Shown here: positions 14,328-22,472 of the stretch, piece after piece | Layout of the letters: each line of letters starts with the position of its first letter | How positions within the stretch are numbered: position 1 is the first letter of the stretch | Source of the DNA: a virus | IMG/VR virus record: IMGVR_UViG_3300020183_004338 | Span: 1-35,045 of that record | DNA: 35,045 nucleotides | Strand: one strand, 5' to 3' | The notes under the pieces: model-generated | Told to the model about the DNA's origin: nothing | The model's database searches: none | Seen by the model: only the letters and a program-made list of their open reading frames with translations | Position numbers and translations under genes: made by a program

Positions 14328-14840
14328 TTATGACGATTTATCTACCATATAATCTACAGCAGCCTTAACAAGATCATCCGATAAGTCAGATCGACCTCCC
14401 CTAGCAGGCATAACTCCCTGCTGTCCCTGATAGCCTTCTATAGCATGTTTATATAGTGTTTCTTTACCTTGCGCTATCCTGACTGCCCATGCAGCTTTGT
14501 CATCCGATCTAGGGGCACCCGCAAGACCATTAAGATGACAAGCGGCGCATACTTGTTCATATACACCTATACCATCTGATGGTATTTCTAAAGCGACTAT
14601 TACTGCGCCCTCTGCTGCTTCTATTGCTAGTAATGAGTTATCCTGACCTGAAACTGCTACACGGGCTATAGCAAGATTGCTTTCGACCTGTTTAATATAC
14701 TCTTGGTCGCTAAATTTGTAAGTTGATTGTGTGTTTTTTCCTACTTGCCATGCTACTGTAAACAATAAAATGGCAACTACAAAAAGTATGCTTATTACAT
14801 AACTAAAAGTATTGAAAAATTTTACGTCTTGACTTTCCAC
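14328..14840 (-). CDS. Membrane-anchored cytochrome c5-like protein
   Basis: A 170-residue c-type cytochrome. Residues ~12-32 (SYVISILFVVAILLFTVAWQ) form an N-terminal membrane anchor. The haem-attachment motif is C98-A-A-C-H102 in YEQVCAACHLNGLAGAP, and M144 in GVMPARGG is the probable sixth iron ligand. The stretch KETLYKHAIEGYQGQQGVM and the helix SDDLVKAAVDYMVD fit class I cytochromes of the c5 group. It would shuttle electrons on the periplasmic face near terminal oxidases. The start is GTG after AAGGGAT. A strong terminator follows it. Its presence in a phage operon suggests a host-derived auxiliary metabolic gene (inference). Confidence 0.9.
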   Translation of the reverse strand: MESQDVKFFNTFSYVISILFVVAILLFTVAWQVGKNTQSTYKFSDQEYIKQVESNLAIARVAVSGQDNSLLAIEAAEGAVIVALEIPSDGIGVYEQVCAACHLNGLAGAPRSDDKAAWAVRIAQGKETLYKHAIEGYQGQQGVMPARGGRSDLSDDLVKAAVDYMVDKSS

Positions 14841-14858
14841 GATAATAATCCCTTGTTA

Positions 14859-15764
14859 TTATCGTGCGTCATTGCCGTCTTTATCTTTAAATGTAAATCC
14901 TTGTTGTTTTTTGCCATCAACATATAAAGGTCCTATATTATCATTTAAATATTGTTGATTTTCCATACAAAAAACATATGCTCCACTATGACGTAATAGT
15001 ACGCGCTTATCTACCCAAATACGTCCGCCCAGATCACGCCAGTTTTCACAGAAAGTCCAATCTTCACTATAATAACGGTTCTGACGTACTGCTGTATCGA
15101 AATAAGTTTTAAGATGTTTGTCATACTTAGGATCAAGTCCTATATCATTCTTATACTGCTTCACAGCAGGATGTGCATTCAATTTTCCAAATACATGTTT
15201 CTTCATCAATAAGAAACCTGTGCCAGCTTTGCTAACTTCTTGTAAACCGTCTGGGCCTTCTTCTGCGCCTTCAAATCCATTAACTACCCACTTAATAGGC
15301 ATAGTCTTCATTGGGTACAGTCCACCGATAACGTCTACATTTCTGTTTATTAAAACTAGTAAGTGCCATGGTTCCCAACCAATGTCAGCGTCAACAAAGA
15401 ATAAGTGAGTAGCGTCTGGCATATCTAAAAACTTTGCTGTTAGTGTATTACGGGCACGACTAATTAAACTTTCATTGACCATCGTTTCTAATGTCCAATC
15501 GATGCCTAATTGACGAGCCGTGTTTGCCCACTTAATAAAACTCATAAATGTAGACTCGGTAAGCATACCACCGTAACATGGCATTGCTATATGAACCCTG
15601 GTAGTCTTAAGGAAGTCTACATTTACTTGAACTTGATTTTGTCCTGCTGGAGGCGGTTCGGATGGTTGAGGTGGTGGGGGAGCGCCTTGTTGTTCTGCTA
15701 CTTCCTGCACTTTTTCTACTGGTACAGTATTTTCGGTTTGTGCCTTAGATTTATTTTTTGCCAT
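14859..15764 (-). CDS. GT-A type glycosyltransferase (phage family)
   Basis: A 301-residue protein. The first ~48 residues are a Pro/Gln-rich tail (QQGAPPPPQPSEPPPAGQNQ). The catalytic domain follows: RVHIAMPCYGGMLTE, SLISRARNTLTAKF, and the metal-binding DxD in LFFVDADIGWEPW (D125, D127), then DVIGGLYPMK and an aromatic SEDWTFCENWRDLGG segment. This architecture is common in glycosyltransferases of T4-like phages with unknown acceptors; DNA, virion protein or host glycan are possible. Shine-Dalgarno AGAGGATAAC precedes the ATG. It lies 18 nt upstream of the cytochrome c gene, so the two are probably co-transcribed. Confidence 0.8.
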   Translation of the reverse strand: MAKNKSKAQTENTVPVEKVQEVAEQQGAPPPPQPSEPPPAGQNQVQVNVDFLKTTRVHIAMPCYGGMLTESTFMSFIKWANTARQLGIDWTLETMVNESLISRARNTLTAKFLDMPDATHLFFVDADIGWEPWHLLVLINRNVDVIGGLYPMKTMPIKWVVNGFEGAEEGPDGLQEVSKAGTGFLLMKKHVFGKLNAHPAVKQYKNDIGLDPKYDKHLKTYFDTAVRQNRYYSEDWTFCENWRDLGGRIWVDKRVLLRHSGAYVFCMENQQYLNDNIGPLYVDGKKQQGFTFKDKDGNDAR

Positions 15765-15815
15765 GTTATCCTCTTGAAAATGTACAGATATTTACATTCT
15801 GAGGAATATAGTAAA

Positions 15816-16469
15816 TTATTTTTCTGGAAGATAATCTATGTTTTCAGAAACTTTTGGCACTTTTGGTTTATCATCTTTAGTGCTATTATCATACATACCT
15901 GCATCTAATAATTTTACTGCAACATTTAATAACTTTTTATTTTCTTTAGTGGCAGGATATAAACTCAAAACCATTGCTTGTTTTCTTCTGTCATTTAATT
16001 TTGGCCAAATATTACGTATCTCAGTGGCGCTTTTTAAGCCAGGACCGAATTCTACAGTGGGGAGATAATCTATATAAGCATGTTTACCGAACGGTTGTAA
16101 ATCTTTATCTGAATAAGGTTGGAAGTAACTAGGACTGCCGTCTTTCTTAGTACCTCCAGGTTTAGGGTATTCATTACGATCTTTTTCACTACGGACGAAA
16201 ATCAATACATCATTTTCTGGATCATAGTTTTGTGTTATTTCTTTTGGTATGAACGGGCTTTTTACCTGAATAAAGCTGTCGGCATCGACTCCTGCAAGTT
16301 TCGCTAGTTTTTCTTTCAACGCAAAGGGAAAAGGTCTTTCACTTGTATCATTACTAGCAGCGACATACACATCAGCATTAGGAAAGGCTTTTTTAGCACT
16401 TTGGTATAACGCAAAATGACCTGCGTGGAAAGGATGAAATCCACCTGGCATGATGACTATTTCTTTCAT
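15816..16469 (-). CDS. Nucleotidyltransferase of the HxGH (cytidylyltransferase-like) superfamily
   Basis: A 217-residue protein. The signature MPGGFHPFHAGHFALYQSAK carries the HxGH nucleotide-binding motif (H15-A-G-H18), and LKSATEIRNIWPKL (SATEIR 147-152) corresponds to the C-terminal ISSTxxR-type motif that binds triphosphate. These enzymes join nucleotides to phosphorylated small molecules, as in NMN adenylyltransferase or phosphopantetheine adenylyltransferase; the phage family's substrate is unknown to me. Segment DVYVAASNDTSERPFPF has the expected strand after the motif. The gene follows the 118-aa virion-like gene with 1-nt spacing between stop and start codons. A charged tail (KDDKPKVPKVSEN) ends the protein. 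Confidence 0.8.
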   Translation of the reverse strand: MKEIVIMPGGFHPFHAGHFALYQSAKKAFPNADVYVAASNDTSERPFPFALKEKLAKLAGVDADSFIQVKSPFIPKEITQNYDPENDVLIFVRSEKDRNEYPKPGGTKKDGSPSYFQPYSDKDLQPFGKHAYIDYLPTVEFGPGLKSATEIRNIWPKLNDRRKQAMVLSLYPATKENKKLLNVAVKLLDAGMYDNSTKDDKPKVPKVSENIDYLPEK

Positions 16470-16470
16470 A

Positions 16471-16827
16471 TTAATAACTCAATTTAGCAAAATTTAACAC
16501 ACCACCTGCAAAATCTTCAATTTTTGCTCTCATGTATACAAAGTTACCTTCGATATTTGTATACATGCTTAAATTAGCGTTAGCATTATTACTTGATTTG
16601 TATACTTCAAAATACTCATTAGTTGAACTATTTGCACTAAGCGTAGCTTCGATGACTATATTGCCGGTAAAATCTGTAGTTTTAATATTAATAGTTTGTA
16701 GGTCTTGATTACCTAAATAGTAGGCTGCTGCAGGTTGAGCATTACTTGTAAGATTATAAACATTAGCAGTACCGCCGCCGTCATAGGTGGTTGCTGGAAA
16801 TAGAATTAGTGTTGTTTGCTGGCTCAT
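16471..16827 (-). CDS. Small beta-rich phage protein, probably structural (118 aa)
   Basis: A 118-residue Asn/Thr/Ser-rich protein (TTYDGGGTANVYNLTSNAQP and SANSSTNEYFEVYKSSNNA) with alternating hydrophobic strands and no charged catalytic cluster. The composition and repeated strand pattern resemble small virion or fibre-associated proteins of T4-like phages. The start is set by AAGGTAA four nt upstream and an ATGA overlap with the 56-aa gene. No specific family recognised. Confidence 0.6.
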   Translation of the reverse strand: MSQQTTLILFPATTYDGGGTANVYNLTSNAQPAAAYYLGNQDLQTINIKTTDFTGNIVIEATLSANSSTNEYFEVYKSSNNANANLSMYTNIEGNFVYMRAKIEDFAGGVLNFAKLSY

Positions 16828-16994
16828 TTACCTTTTACAACCTCAACGACTATGCCGTCGCCTACTAGTTCTTGAGCTACCTGTTCTAAAGCTTGTTGAA
16901 TATCAGGGCCAGCTATCCCTTCACTTTCTTTTTCATTGTCTTTAACGATTTTGCTGAATTTTATAAGGACTACGTCCTCTACAATCTTAGCCAT
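16824..16994 (-). CDS. Small phage protein of unknown function (56 aa)
   Basis: A short gene with good signals: ATG at 16992-16994 preceded by GGAG at 5-nt spacing, and a stop (TGA) that overlaps the next start as ATGA. The product is 56 residues, MAKIVEDVVLIKFSKIVKDN at the start and a C-terminal strand GDGIVVEVVKGK. It looks like a compact alpha/beta protein; no family recognised. A late octamer lies 21 nt upstream of the start and probably drives this gene, the 118-aa gene, the nucleotidyltransferase and perhaps the genes beyond. Confidence 0.7.
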   Translation of the reverse strand: MAKIVEDVVLIKFSKIVKDNEKESEGIAGPDIQQALEQVAQELVGDGIVVEVVKGK

Positions 16995-17015
16995 ACATAC
17001 TCCATATTTACAGAG

Positions 17016-17023
17016 TATTTATC
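17016..17023 (-). promoter_or_regulatory. T4-type late promoter octamer
   Basis: The minus strand reads GATAAATA 21 nt upstream of the 56-aa gene, whose GGAG lies between, so here the transcript would carry an ordinary short leader. Confidence 0.6.
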
Positions 17024-17027
17024 ACTT

Positions 17028-17726
17028 TTATGGCTCTTTTTCAAGGTAATACGTTTTACCCAACATTTCTCCAAAAAACATATAAACTAATGACTTTACA
17101 CTTTCATTATTGTAATCTATAAAGTAGCTACCATGTAAATAAGTATATCGGTTAATATTACGTTCTTTTATAAATTTTACTATAGATGAGCTTAACTTAA
17201 TCTCAGTACTTGTATTATATCTTTTAGCAAAATCTAAGATATTTTGTCCAAATTCTGTAGTTATACGTTTACTTTTAAAAAAAGTCCTATACTTAAATTT
17301 AGGAGTTTTTTTAAAGTATAATGTATCAGTTTTTAATGCTATAGCCTTAGTATACGTAACTTGCGGATTAATAGTTTCTAAAGTAGTAAGTAAATTTAAA
17401 TCACAACAAAATACACTAATCTTATCTCCCTCTACCCTAATAGTAACGTAATCGGCATTATTTTCTCGCCATTTAAAATACTCTTTAATTTTTAAGTAAT
17501 TAATATTGTCAAGAAACTTTACCCAATATTCATGACGATCTTTAATATGATAATTCTGTGACTTGTTAATATCATTTTTATGTCTTTGCATACGTGCGCA
17601 AAAGTCATCATAGTTTTTACTATAATAGGTATAAGCAGATCCTACTACCTTAAGGGTAGCTCTATATGGATATTTTCCATAATATAATTTATTTCTTTTT
17701 TCAATTTTCAACTTGAATAATTCCAT
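17028..17726 (-). CDS. Phage protein of unknown function (232 aa)
   Basis: A lysine- and tyrosine-rich 232-residue protein. The frame is open from 17762, but ATG 17724-17726 (MELFKLKIEKRNKLYYGKYP) is preferred because it shortens overlap with the Clp gene from 62 to 26 nt. The NKLYYGKYPYRATLKV opening and a later RVEGDKISVFCCDLNLL strand recur, as far as I remember, in phage proteins without assigned function. C-terminal residues contain NINRYTYLHGSYFIDYNN. No catalytic or membrane signature. It is the downstream partner of the ClpA-type gene. Confidence 0.6.
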   Translation of the reverse strand: MELFKLKIEKRNKLYYGKYPYRATLKVVGSAYTYYSKNYDDFCARMQRHKNDINKSQNYHIKDRHEYWVKFLDNINYLKIKEYFKWRENNADYVTIRVEGDKISVFCCDLNLLTTLETINPQVTYTKAIALKTDTLYFKKTPKFKYRTFFKSKRITTEFGQNILDFAKRYNTSTEIKLSSSIVKFIKERNINRYTYLHGSYFIDYNNESVKSLVYMFFGEMLGKTYYLEKEP

Positions 17727-19968
17727 CTTCGCCAATAACAGCACTAACTTTATTGGTAACATTAAAATGTATTTCGCCGTCTACAAGATTTGCCATAATG
17801 TTAGCATTATTAATTCTCTCAAACAAAATCTTTTTAGACAAAGGTACACGAATTAATTCATCAATTTTACGTGCAAGAGGACGTGCGCCCATCTTAGTAT
17901 CGTAACCCTTTTCAGCAAGATATTCAATTACATTTTCAGTTAGATTTAATGTGATGTTATGCTTTTCGAGCAATAACCTCTTGGCATCATCAAGAAACTT
18001 AATAACAATCTTTTTAATAGAAAGCATATCAAGTTTTTGAAATTTGCAGACCATATCAAGACGGTTTCTAAACTCGGGTTTGAAAAAATCTTTAAATGCC
18101 TTATCATCTTCTCCTGTCTTTTGCAGATCGCCGAACCCAATATTATTGCGTTCTCCATCAGCACTTCCAAGATTACTTGTTAAAATGATAATACTGTTTT
18201 TGCAACTTACTTCCTTGCCATTGCTTCCAGTTACACGACCTTCATCAAGGATTTGCAAGAAGATATTAAAGATATCTGGATGTGCCTTTTCAACCTCATC
18301 AAATAGCATTACGCTGTGTGGGTTTTTACTAAGGTCGCTAATTAACCTACCACCTTGTACCTGACTATCACTAAAGCCAACATAACCAGGAGGAGGACCA
18401 ATTAATGAACTTACAGTATACTTTTCACTATACTCACTCATGTCGTATTTGAGAAGAGGCATGTCAAGGTTTTTACTTAACAACTTAGCCATTTCAGTTT
18501 TACCAGTTCCTGTTGGACCTAAGAACAAGAAACTTGCAATAGGTTTTGTTTCAGTATTAATACCAGCAAAACTTACGTAAACACGTTCAAGTACTTTGTC
18601 TACAGCTTCATCTTGTCCATACAACTTAGCCTTAATATTAGTATCTAGACTATTAATTTTAGCATAGTTATCACCGCTTAGTTTATCTGCTGGTACACCT
18701 GTATATTTTTCTACTTGATCAAAAATCATTTGTTTATTAATCACAACATCTTTATTGCCTAATACCCTTTGTTTTGCACAGGCTGCGTCAAGTAAATCAA
18801 TACTCTTATCAGGATTTTTACGATCATGGATATAACGTGTAGCACTTTCTACTGCTGAATTAATAGCCTCAATGCTAATGTTAACTTCATGGAAGTCGTT
18901 AAGGCGCGCGGCCAATCCACTTAAAATTCTAACTGTGCTTTCTTCGCTAGGCTCATCTACAGTTATCTTAAAGAAACGGCGCATTAATGCACGATCCTTT
19001 TCAAAACTTTCGTAGAAATCTTCCCAAGTTGTACTAGCAATAACTTTTAAATTACCCTTGGTAATTGCAGGTTTGATCATGTTACTAAAATCAACACTGC
19101 CGTTGCCGCTGTTACCTGCACTCTTCATTGTATGTGCTTCGTCAATAAACAAAATAACCTTCTTTTTAGTAGTCAAGGCTTGGATAACTTGCTTGACCTT
19201 TTCTTCAAAGTCACCTCGATAACGACTTCCTGCTAATAAGCCTGCTACTTCAAGACTATAAAGTTCATGTCCATTAAGAAATTCGGGAACTTCTTTATTA
19301 ACTATGGCACGTGCGATACCTTCGGCAATTGCAGTTTTGCCAACACCGGGGTCACCGACCATCAACACATTAGATTTAAAACGCTTTGCTAATACATTAA
19401 CAATGTCATCAATTTCTTGTGTGCGTCCGATAACTGGCTCAAGCTTGTCCTGTCTTGCAAGTGCAGTTAAATTGGTTGTAAATTCTTCCAAAATTTCATC
19501 AGCTTGAGTGTCAGTTAAGTTTTGTACAAACTCACCGCCCTTATAGTGCTTTTGCCAGTGTACTAAAAACTCCTGCTTGTTTACACCATATTTTAACAAA
19601 AAGTAATGAGCATGACTATTTCCCTCTGCACACATGCTAAGAAAAATATCAATAGTTGTAACTTGACGGCGACCAGTAAACAACACTTGTGTTACCGAAC
19701 GGTTCATTACACGTTCTAAATTATTGGTCTTTTTAGGGTTAACATCACTATTTTGGCTTTTAATAGCATTAAGTGAGGCAACATATCCAGATACCTCATC
19801 AATCATTAATTCTGTGTCTACACCAAAACTGCTCAAGCACCTTTTAAACGGTTGGAAACTAATCAATGATAATAGTAGATGTTCAACTGTTACATATTGA
19901 TGATTGTGTTTTTTGGCAATCGTAATAGATTGCTCAATAATATTTTCAATTTCCGGTGATGTGTTCAT
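17701..19968 (-). CDS. clpA: ClpA-type AAA+ unfoldase
   Basis: A 755-residue Hsp100 ATPase with the ClpA layout. An N-terminal Clp-N domain (1-145, HNHQYVTVEHLLLSLISF) is followed by AAA+ module 1 with Walker A GDPGVGKTA (205-213) and Walker B VILFIDEAHT (271-280), then module 2 with Walker A GPTGTGKTE (484-492), pore loop GYVG (528-531) and Walker B VMLFDEVEKAHP. There is no long ClpB-type middle coiled coil. Residues NIGFGD (609-614) align with the ClpP-binding IGL/IGF loop of ClpA and ClpX, so it may dock on host ClpP. No clpP is visible here. Start has AAGGAAAC. It lies downstream of the DnaJ-like gene. Confidence 0.93.
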   Translation of the reverse strand: MNTSPEIENIIEQSITIAKKHNHQYVTVEHLLLSLISFQPFKRCLSSFGVDTELMIDEVSGYVASLNAIKSQNSDVNPKKTNNLERVMNRSVTQVLFTGRRQVTTIDIFLSMCAEGNSHAHYFLLKYGVNKQEFLVHWQKHYKGGEFVQNLTDTQADEILEEFTTNLTALARQDKLEPVIGRTQEIDDIVNVLAKRFKSNVLMVGDPGVGKTAIAEGIARAIVNKEVPEFLNGHELYSLEVAGLLAGSRYRGDFEEKVKQVIQALTTKKKVILFIDEAHTMKSAGNSGNGSVDFSNMIKPAITKGNLKVIASTTWEDFYESFEKDRALMRRFFKITVDEPSEESTVRILSGLAARLNDFHEVNISIEAINSAVESATRYIHDRKNPDKSIDLLDAACAKQRVLGNKDVVINKQMIFDQVEKYTGVPADKLSGDNYAKINSLDTNIKAKLYGQDEAVDKVLERVYVSFAGINTETKPIASFLFLGPTGTGKTEMAKLLSKNLDMPLLKYDMSEYSEKYTVSSLIGPPPGYVGFSDSQVQGGRLISDLSKNPHSVMLFDEVEKAHPDIFNIFLQILDEGRVTGSNGKEVSCKNSIIILTSNLGSADGERNNIGFGDLQKTGEDDKAFKDFFKPEFRNRLDMVCKFQKLDMLSIKKIVIKFLDDAKRLLLEKHNITLNLTENVIEYLAEKGYDTKMGARPLARKIDELIRVPLSKKILFERINNANIMANLVDGEIHFNVTNKVSAVIGEDGIIQVEN

Positions 19969-20038
19969 ATGTTTCCTTTTGTATATATATCAAATATTGT
20001 ATCACAAAGTATATCACTATACTTCGCAAATTGTTACC

Positions 20039-20845
20039 TTAATGGACATTTTTATATTGGTCAATTGTGTTTAAAATTTCAGGGTGTATATTATCTGGTA
20101 TATAGGGTTTAAGCAATACTAGAAGGTCACCGTAAAAAGTCGTGTTAGGAATAGGCATTCCAAATCCTGCTAACTTTAATTGCATATAAGGTTGTGTTTT
20201 TGGTGGCACTGTTACTTGTATTGTTTTACCATTTATAGTTGTAAATTCAAAATTACATCCAACTATCAAATCAAGAACCGAAATAGTATGTGACGCATAT
20301 AAATCTTGATTTTTTCTATCAAATCTTAAATCAGGTAAAACTTTAAATTCTACCAATAGAGTTGCATTATCAATTATATTGTCATATTTTACTTGATCCC
20401 CTGATAGTACCCCAGGAGGTATCTCTATATTAATTACCTTAGCACCGTTATTAGTGCTTAGCCTTAAAACCTGACTATTACCAGTGTATGCCTGCTGTAA
20501 AGATAATTGGACTTGTGTTCTTAAAATTTGTCTATGTTGTCTTTGCCCTGAGCCAAAAGGTCCTCTTCGCCCTTCAAATATTTGATTAAAAATATCATTT
20601 ATATCACCGCCCATTTGGAAAGAAAATCCATTTGGGCCCATATGTATACCCTGCGTTTGTGGGTTATCATGTTGGGCTTTCTTTTCAGGATCGCTTAGAA
20701 TTGCATATGCTTCTTGAATTTTTTGAAATTTAGCAGTATCTCCGCCCTTATCTGGATGGTGCTGACTTGCTAGCTTACGATATGCTTTTTTTATTTCATC
20801 AGCATTTGCAGATTTTGATATGCCTAATACAGAGTAGAGATCCAT
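20039..20845 (-). CDS. DnaJ/CbpA-type J-domain co-chaperone
   Basis: A 268-residue class B Hsp40. The J domain is residues 1-65 with the DnaK-stimulating HPD at 30-32 (SQHHPDKGGDTAKFQKIQEA). A Gly/Phe-rich linker follows (GPNGFSFQMGGDINDIFNQI), then the two beta-barrel C-terminal domains (LSLQQAYTGNSQVLRLS, IEIPPGVLSGDQVKY). There is no Cys-rich zinc domain, so it resembles CbpA rather than DnaJ proper. It would recruit host DnaK, perhaps for phage assembly or for handing substrates to the neighbouring Clp unfoldase. A sigma70-type promoter ends 5 nt before the ATG, suggesting a leaderless mRNA. Confidence 0.92.
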   Translation of the reverse strand: MDLYSVLGISKSANADEIKKAYRKLASQHHPDKGGDTAKFQKIQEAYAILSDPEKKAQHDNPQTQGIHMGPNGFSFQMGGDINDIFNQIFEGRRGPFGSGQRQHRQILRTQVQLSLQQAYTGNSQVLRLSTNNGAKVINIEIPPGVLSGDQVKYDNIIDNATLLVEFKVLPDLRFDRKNQDLYASHTISVLDLIVGCNFEFTTINGKTIQVTVPPKTQPYMQLKLAGFGMPIPNTTFYGDLLVLLKPYIPDNIHPEILNTIDQYKNVH

Positions 20846-20850
20846 GCTCT

Positions 20851-20878
20851 ATTATACTATAATTTTTTTCTCATGCAA
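20851..20878 (-). promoter_or_regulatory. Sigma70-type promoter 5 nt before the dnaJ-like start
   Basis: The minus strand has TTGCAT (20873-20878), a 16-nt spacer and a perfect TATAAT (20851-20856), then AGAGC and the ATG. Confidence 0.55.
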
Positions 20879-20885
20879 AGAAAAA

Positions 20886-21170
20886 TTACTTCTTTGGAGC
20901 AAACTTCTCGAAACCAGTGAAACCCATTCCAGCTATTGCTACCCACATCATGCTACTATAGATTTCTGATGATATTTCTAAATTAGTAAACAAATCTACG
21001 AAAAAACCAACCATACAGCAAAAGAAAGCAAGAATTGATACTACGCGCTTAGTTGATAGTGCTGATATATCATCACTGTCAGCTAGCATAGTTTTAAGAT
21101 TATGAAAAAATCCCTTTCCTTCTACTGTTGGTTCTGTGGTTATAGAAGCTGCTTGTCGTAATGTTTGCAT
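20886..21170 (-). CDS. Two-span membrane protein, possible holin (94 aa)
   Basis: A 94-residue protein with a soluble N-terminus (~1-42), two hydrophobic segments (RVVSILAFFCCMVGFFVDLF, about 43-62, and SSMMWVAIAGMGFTGFEKF, about 71-89) and a short basic tail APKK. Small size, two spans and a charged C-terminus fit class II holins, but no lysis enzyme is adjacent and other small phage membrane proteins look alike. It follows the 179-aa gene after a 1-nt gap. Confidence 0.6.
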   Translation of the reverse strand: MQTLRQAASITTEPTVEGKGFFHNLKTMLADSDDISALSTKRVVSILAFFCCMVGFFVDLFTNLEISSEIYSSMMWVAIAGMGFTGFEKFAPKK

Positions 21171-21171
21171 A

Positions 21172-21711
21172 TTAAATACCTGCTATTGATTTCACATATT
21201 TAGTATATTGGTCATCTTCAAATACATTTTTAGTGGGTAGGTTAGCCAAAGTTCGAATTTCATTTAATTCTTCTTGTTTTTCTTCTTGGACTCTGTAGTC
21301 ATGTGGGCTTAATGTTATATTGTTTTTTATAACCTCTTCACTTGGATCATATATTTTATCTTTAATTTTAATTTTCCAATCTTCTAAATCTAATTCTGTT
21401 AATGTGTTTAAATCGTCAAGCATAGAAATTATTTTCTTTGGAGCATGACTTCTTCTATTCATTTCCACAAATACCAAATACTTACCCGGTACTATCTCGC
21501 CGTCGCTTATCTGTGCATCTAAAACAAAATCATATCCTTTTTCGAACCAACTTGTTAAATCGTCACCGGCCATTTTGCTATTAACAGTAAATGCTAAGGT
21601 AATTAATTCACTATCTTTGCCCATTTTAGCACTATATTCGTCAATGCTTACAGTTGGTTCTACTTGACCAACCATATCATGATAATCTAAACCTTCATTA
21701 ATTTGTTTCAT
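21172..21711 (-). CDS. Conserved phage protein of unknown function (179 aa)
   Basis: A 179-residue acidic protein. Its core (SWFEKGYDFVLDAQISDGEI, then GKYLVFVEMNRRSHAPKKI) is a pattern I associate with conserved proteins of T4-like marine phages whose role is not known. The C-terminal 60 residues are helical and charged (EEKQEELNEIRTLANLPTK). AGGATTATAAA precedes the ATG. It forms a pair with the 205-aa gene upstream, 1 nt apart. Confidence 0.65.
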   Translation of the reverse strand: MKQINEGLDYHDMVGQVEPTVSIDEYSAKMGKDSELITLAFTVNSKMAGDDLTSWFEKGYDFVLDAQISDGEIVPGKYLVFVEMNRRSHAPKKIISMLDDLNTLTELDLEDWKIKIKDKIYDPSEEVIKNNITLSPHDYRVQEEKQEELNEIRTLANLPTKNVFEDDQYTKYVKSIAGI

Positions 21712-21712
21712 T

Positions 21713-22330
21713 TTATAATCCTGGAAGAGGCGCTAAAGGAGCTGGTCCCGGTAAAGGTGGTAAAGGATTATTAATATTCATCTTTTTATCCATATCTGTA
21801 TTTTGTTGGGCATCTTCTTTATCTAAGTCATCATTGTAAGCGTCTTCTATTTCACTCAAATCAACAGTTTTATCAGCCAGATCAATACTACCTTCTTTAA
21901 TATCATCCATTAATTCTAATGGGATTTCTATTTTTACAAACCAAACTTTACGCATTATTCCTTTAGGGTAGTTTGTTCCTTGAACAAAATCATCATATCC
22001 TGTTACTTCAATGGGCACTTCAATTTCTTGTTTACTATAGAAAACCTTACAACCTAAAGTTAGTAATCTTTTTGCTGCTCGTGGATCAGGCATTAATTTA
22101 AAAGGCCACATAAAAGTACAAGTTACGCTGTAACGTCCAGTATCTGGGCCCTGAACCAACTCTCCTAACTTCCAATTTTTAAATGCATAAACGTCCGCAT
22201 CATCTAATACACGCTCATAATCTAATAAAATACTCATGGATCCGTCGCTAGTCATGATACCTTTTATAGTATTGATTATACTAACAAAATCTATATCATT
22301 AAAAAAGTCATTTGCGGGCATGCGGTTCAT
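21713..22330 (-). CDS. Conserved phage protein of unknown function (205 aa)
   Basis: A 205-residue protein. The segment SILLDYERVLDDADVYAFKN, WKLGELVQGP, then YSVTCTFMWPFKLMPDPRAA and LGCKVFYSKQE is, from memory, typical of a family conserved in T4-like cyanophages and related phages; no function is assigned. The C-terminus is acidic and then Pro/Leu-rich (NPLPPLPGPAPLAPLPGL). A GATAAATA octamer ends 4 nt before the ATG, so this gene heads a late operon (21713 through at least 20886) with a likely leaderless start. A second Met at residue 4 is an alternative start. Confidence 0.65.
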   Translation of the reverse strand: MNRMPANDFFNDIDFVSIINTIKGIMTSDGSMSILLDYERVLDDADVYAFKNWKLGELVQGPDTGRYSVTCTFMWPFKLMPDPRAAKRLLTLGCKVFYSKQEIEVPIEVTGYDDFVQGTNYPKGIMRKVWFVKIEIPLELMDDIKEGSIDLADKTVDLSEIEDAYNDDLDKEDAQQNTDMDKKMNINNPLPPLPGPAPLAPLPGL

Positions 22331-22334
22331 ATTG

Positions 22335-22342
22335 TATTTATC
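22335..22342 (-). promoter_or_regulatory. T4-type late promoter octamer, 4 nt before start codon
   Basis: The minus strand reads GATAAATA, then CAAT, then the ATG at 22330. Confidence 0.6.
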
Positions 22343-22387
22343 AAAAACTATATCTAACAGGATTATATAAAAAAGGACAGGGTAGTA

Positions 22388-22395
22388 TATTTATC
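22388..22395 (-). promoter_or_regulatory. Second T4-type late octamer in the divergent intergenic region
   Basis: The minus strand reads GATAAATA 57 nt upstream of the 205-aa gene, in the spacer separating it from phoH. It may be an extra late start. Confidence 0.4.
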
Positions 22396-22458
22396 ATATT
22401 TTACCGTGTAAAGTATCTACTATATTAGGATATTACATAAGGTAAATACTTAAATCAC

Positions 22459-22465
22459 AAAGGAG
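22459..22465 (+). promoter_or_regulatory. Shine-Dalgarno deciding the phoH TTG start
   Basis: AAAGGAG lies 7 nt before a TTG at 22473-22475, the first in-frame start candidate; the next ATG is 16 codons downstream and has no comparable site. Confidence 0.75.
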
Positions 22466-22472
22466 ATTTGAC

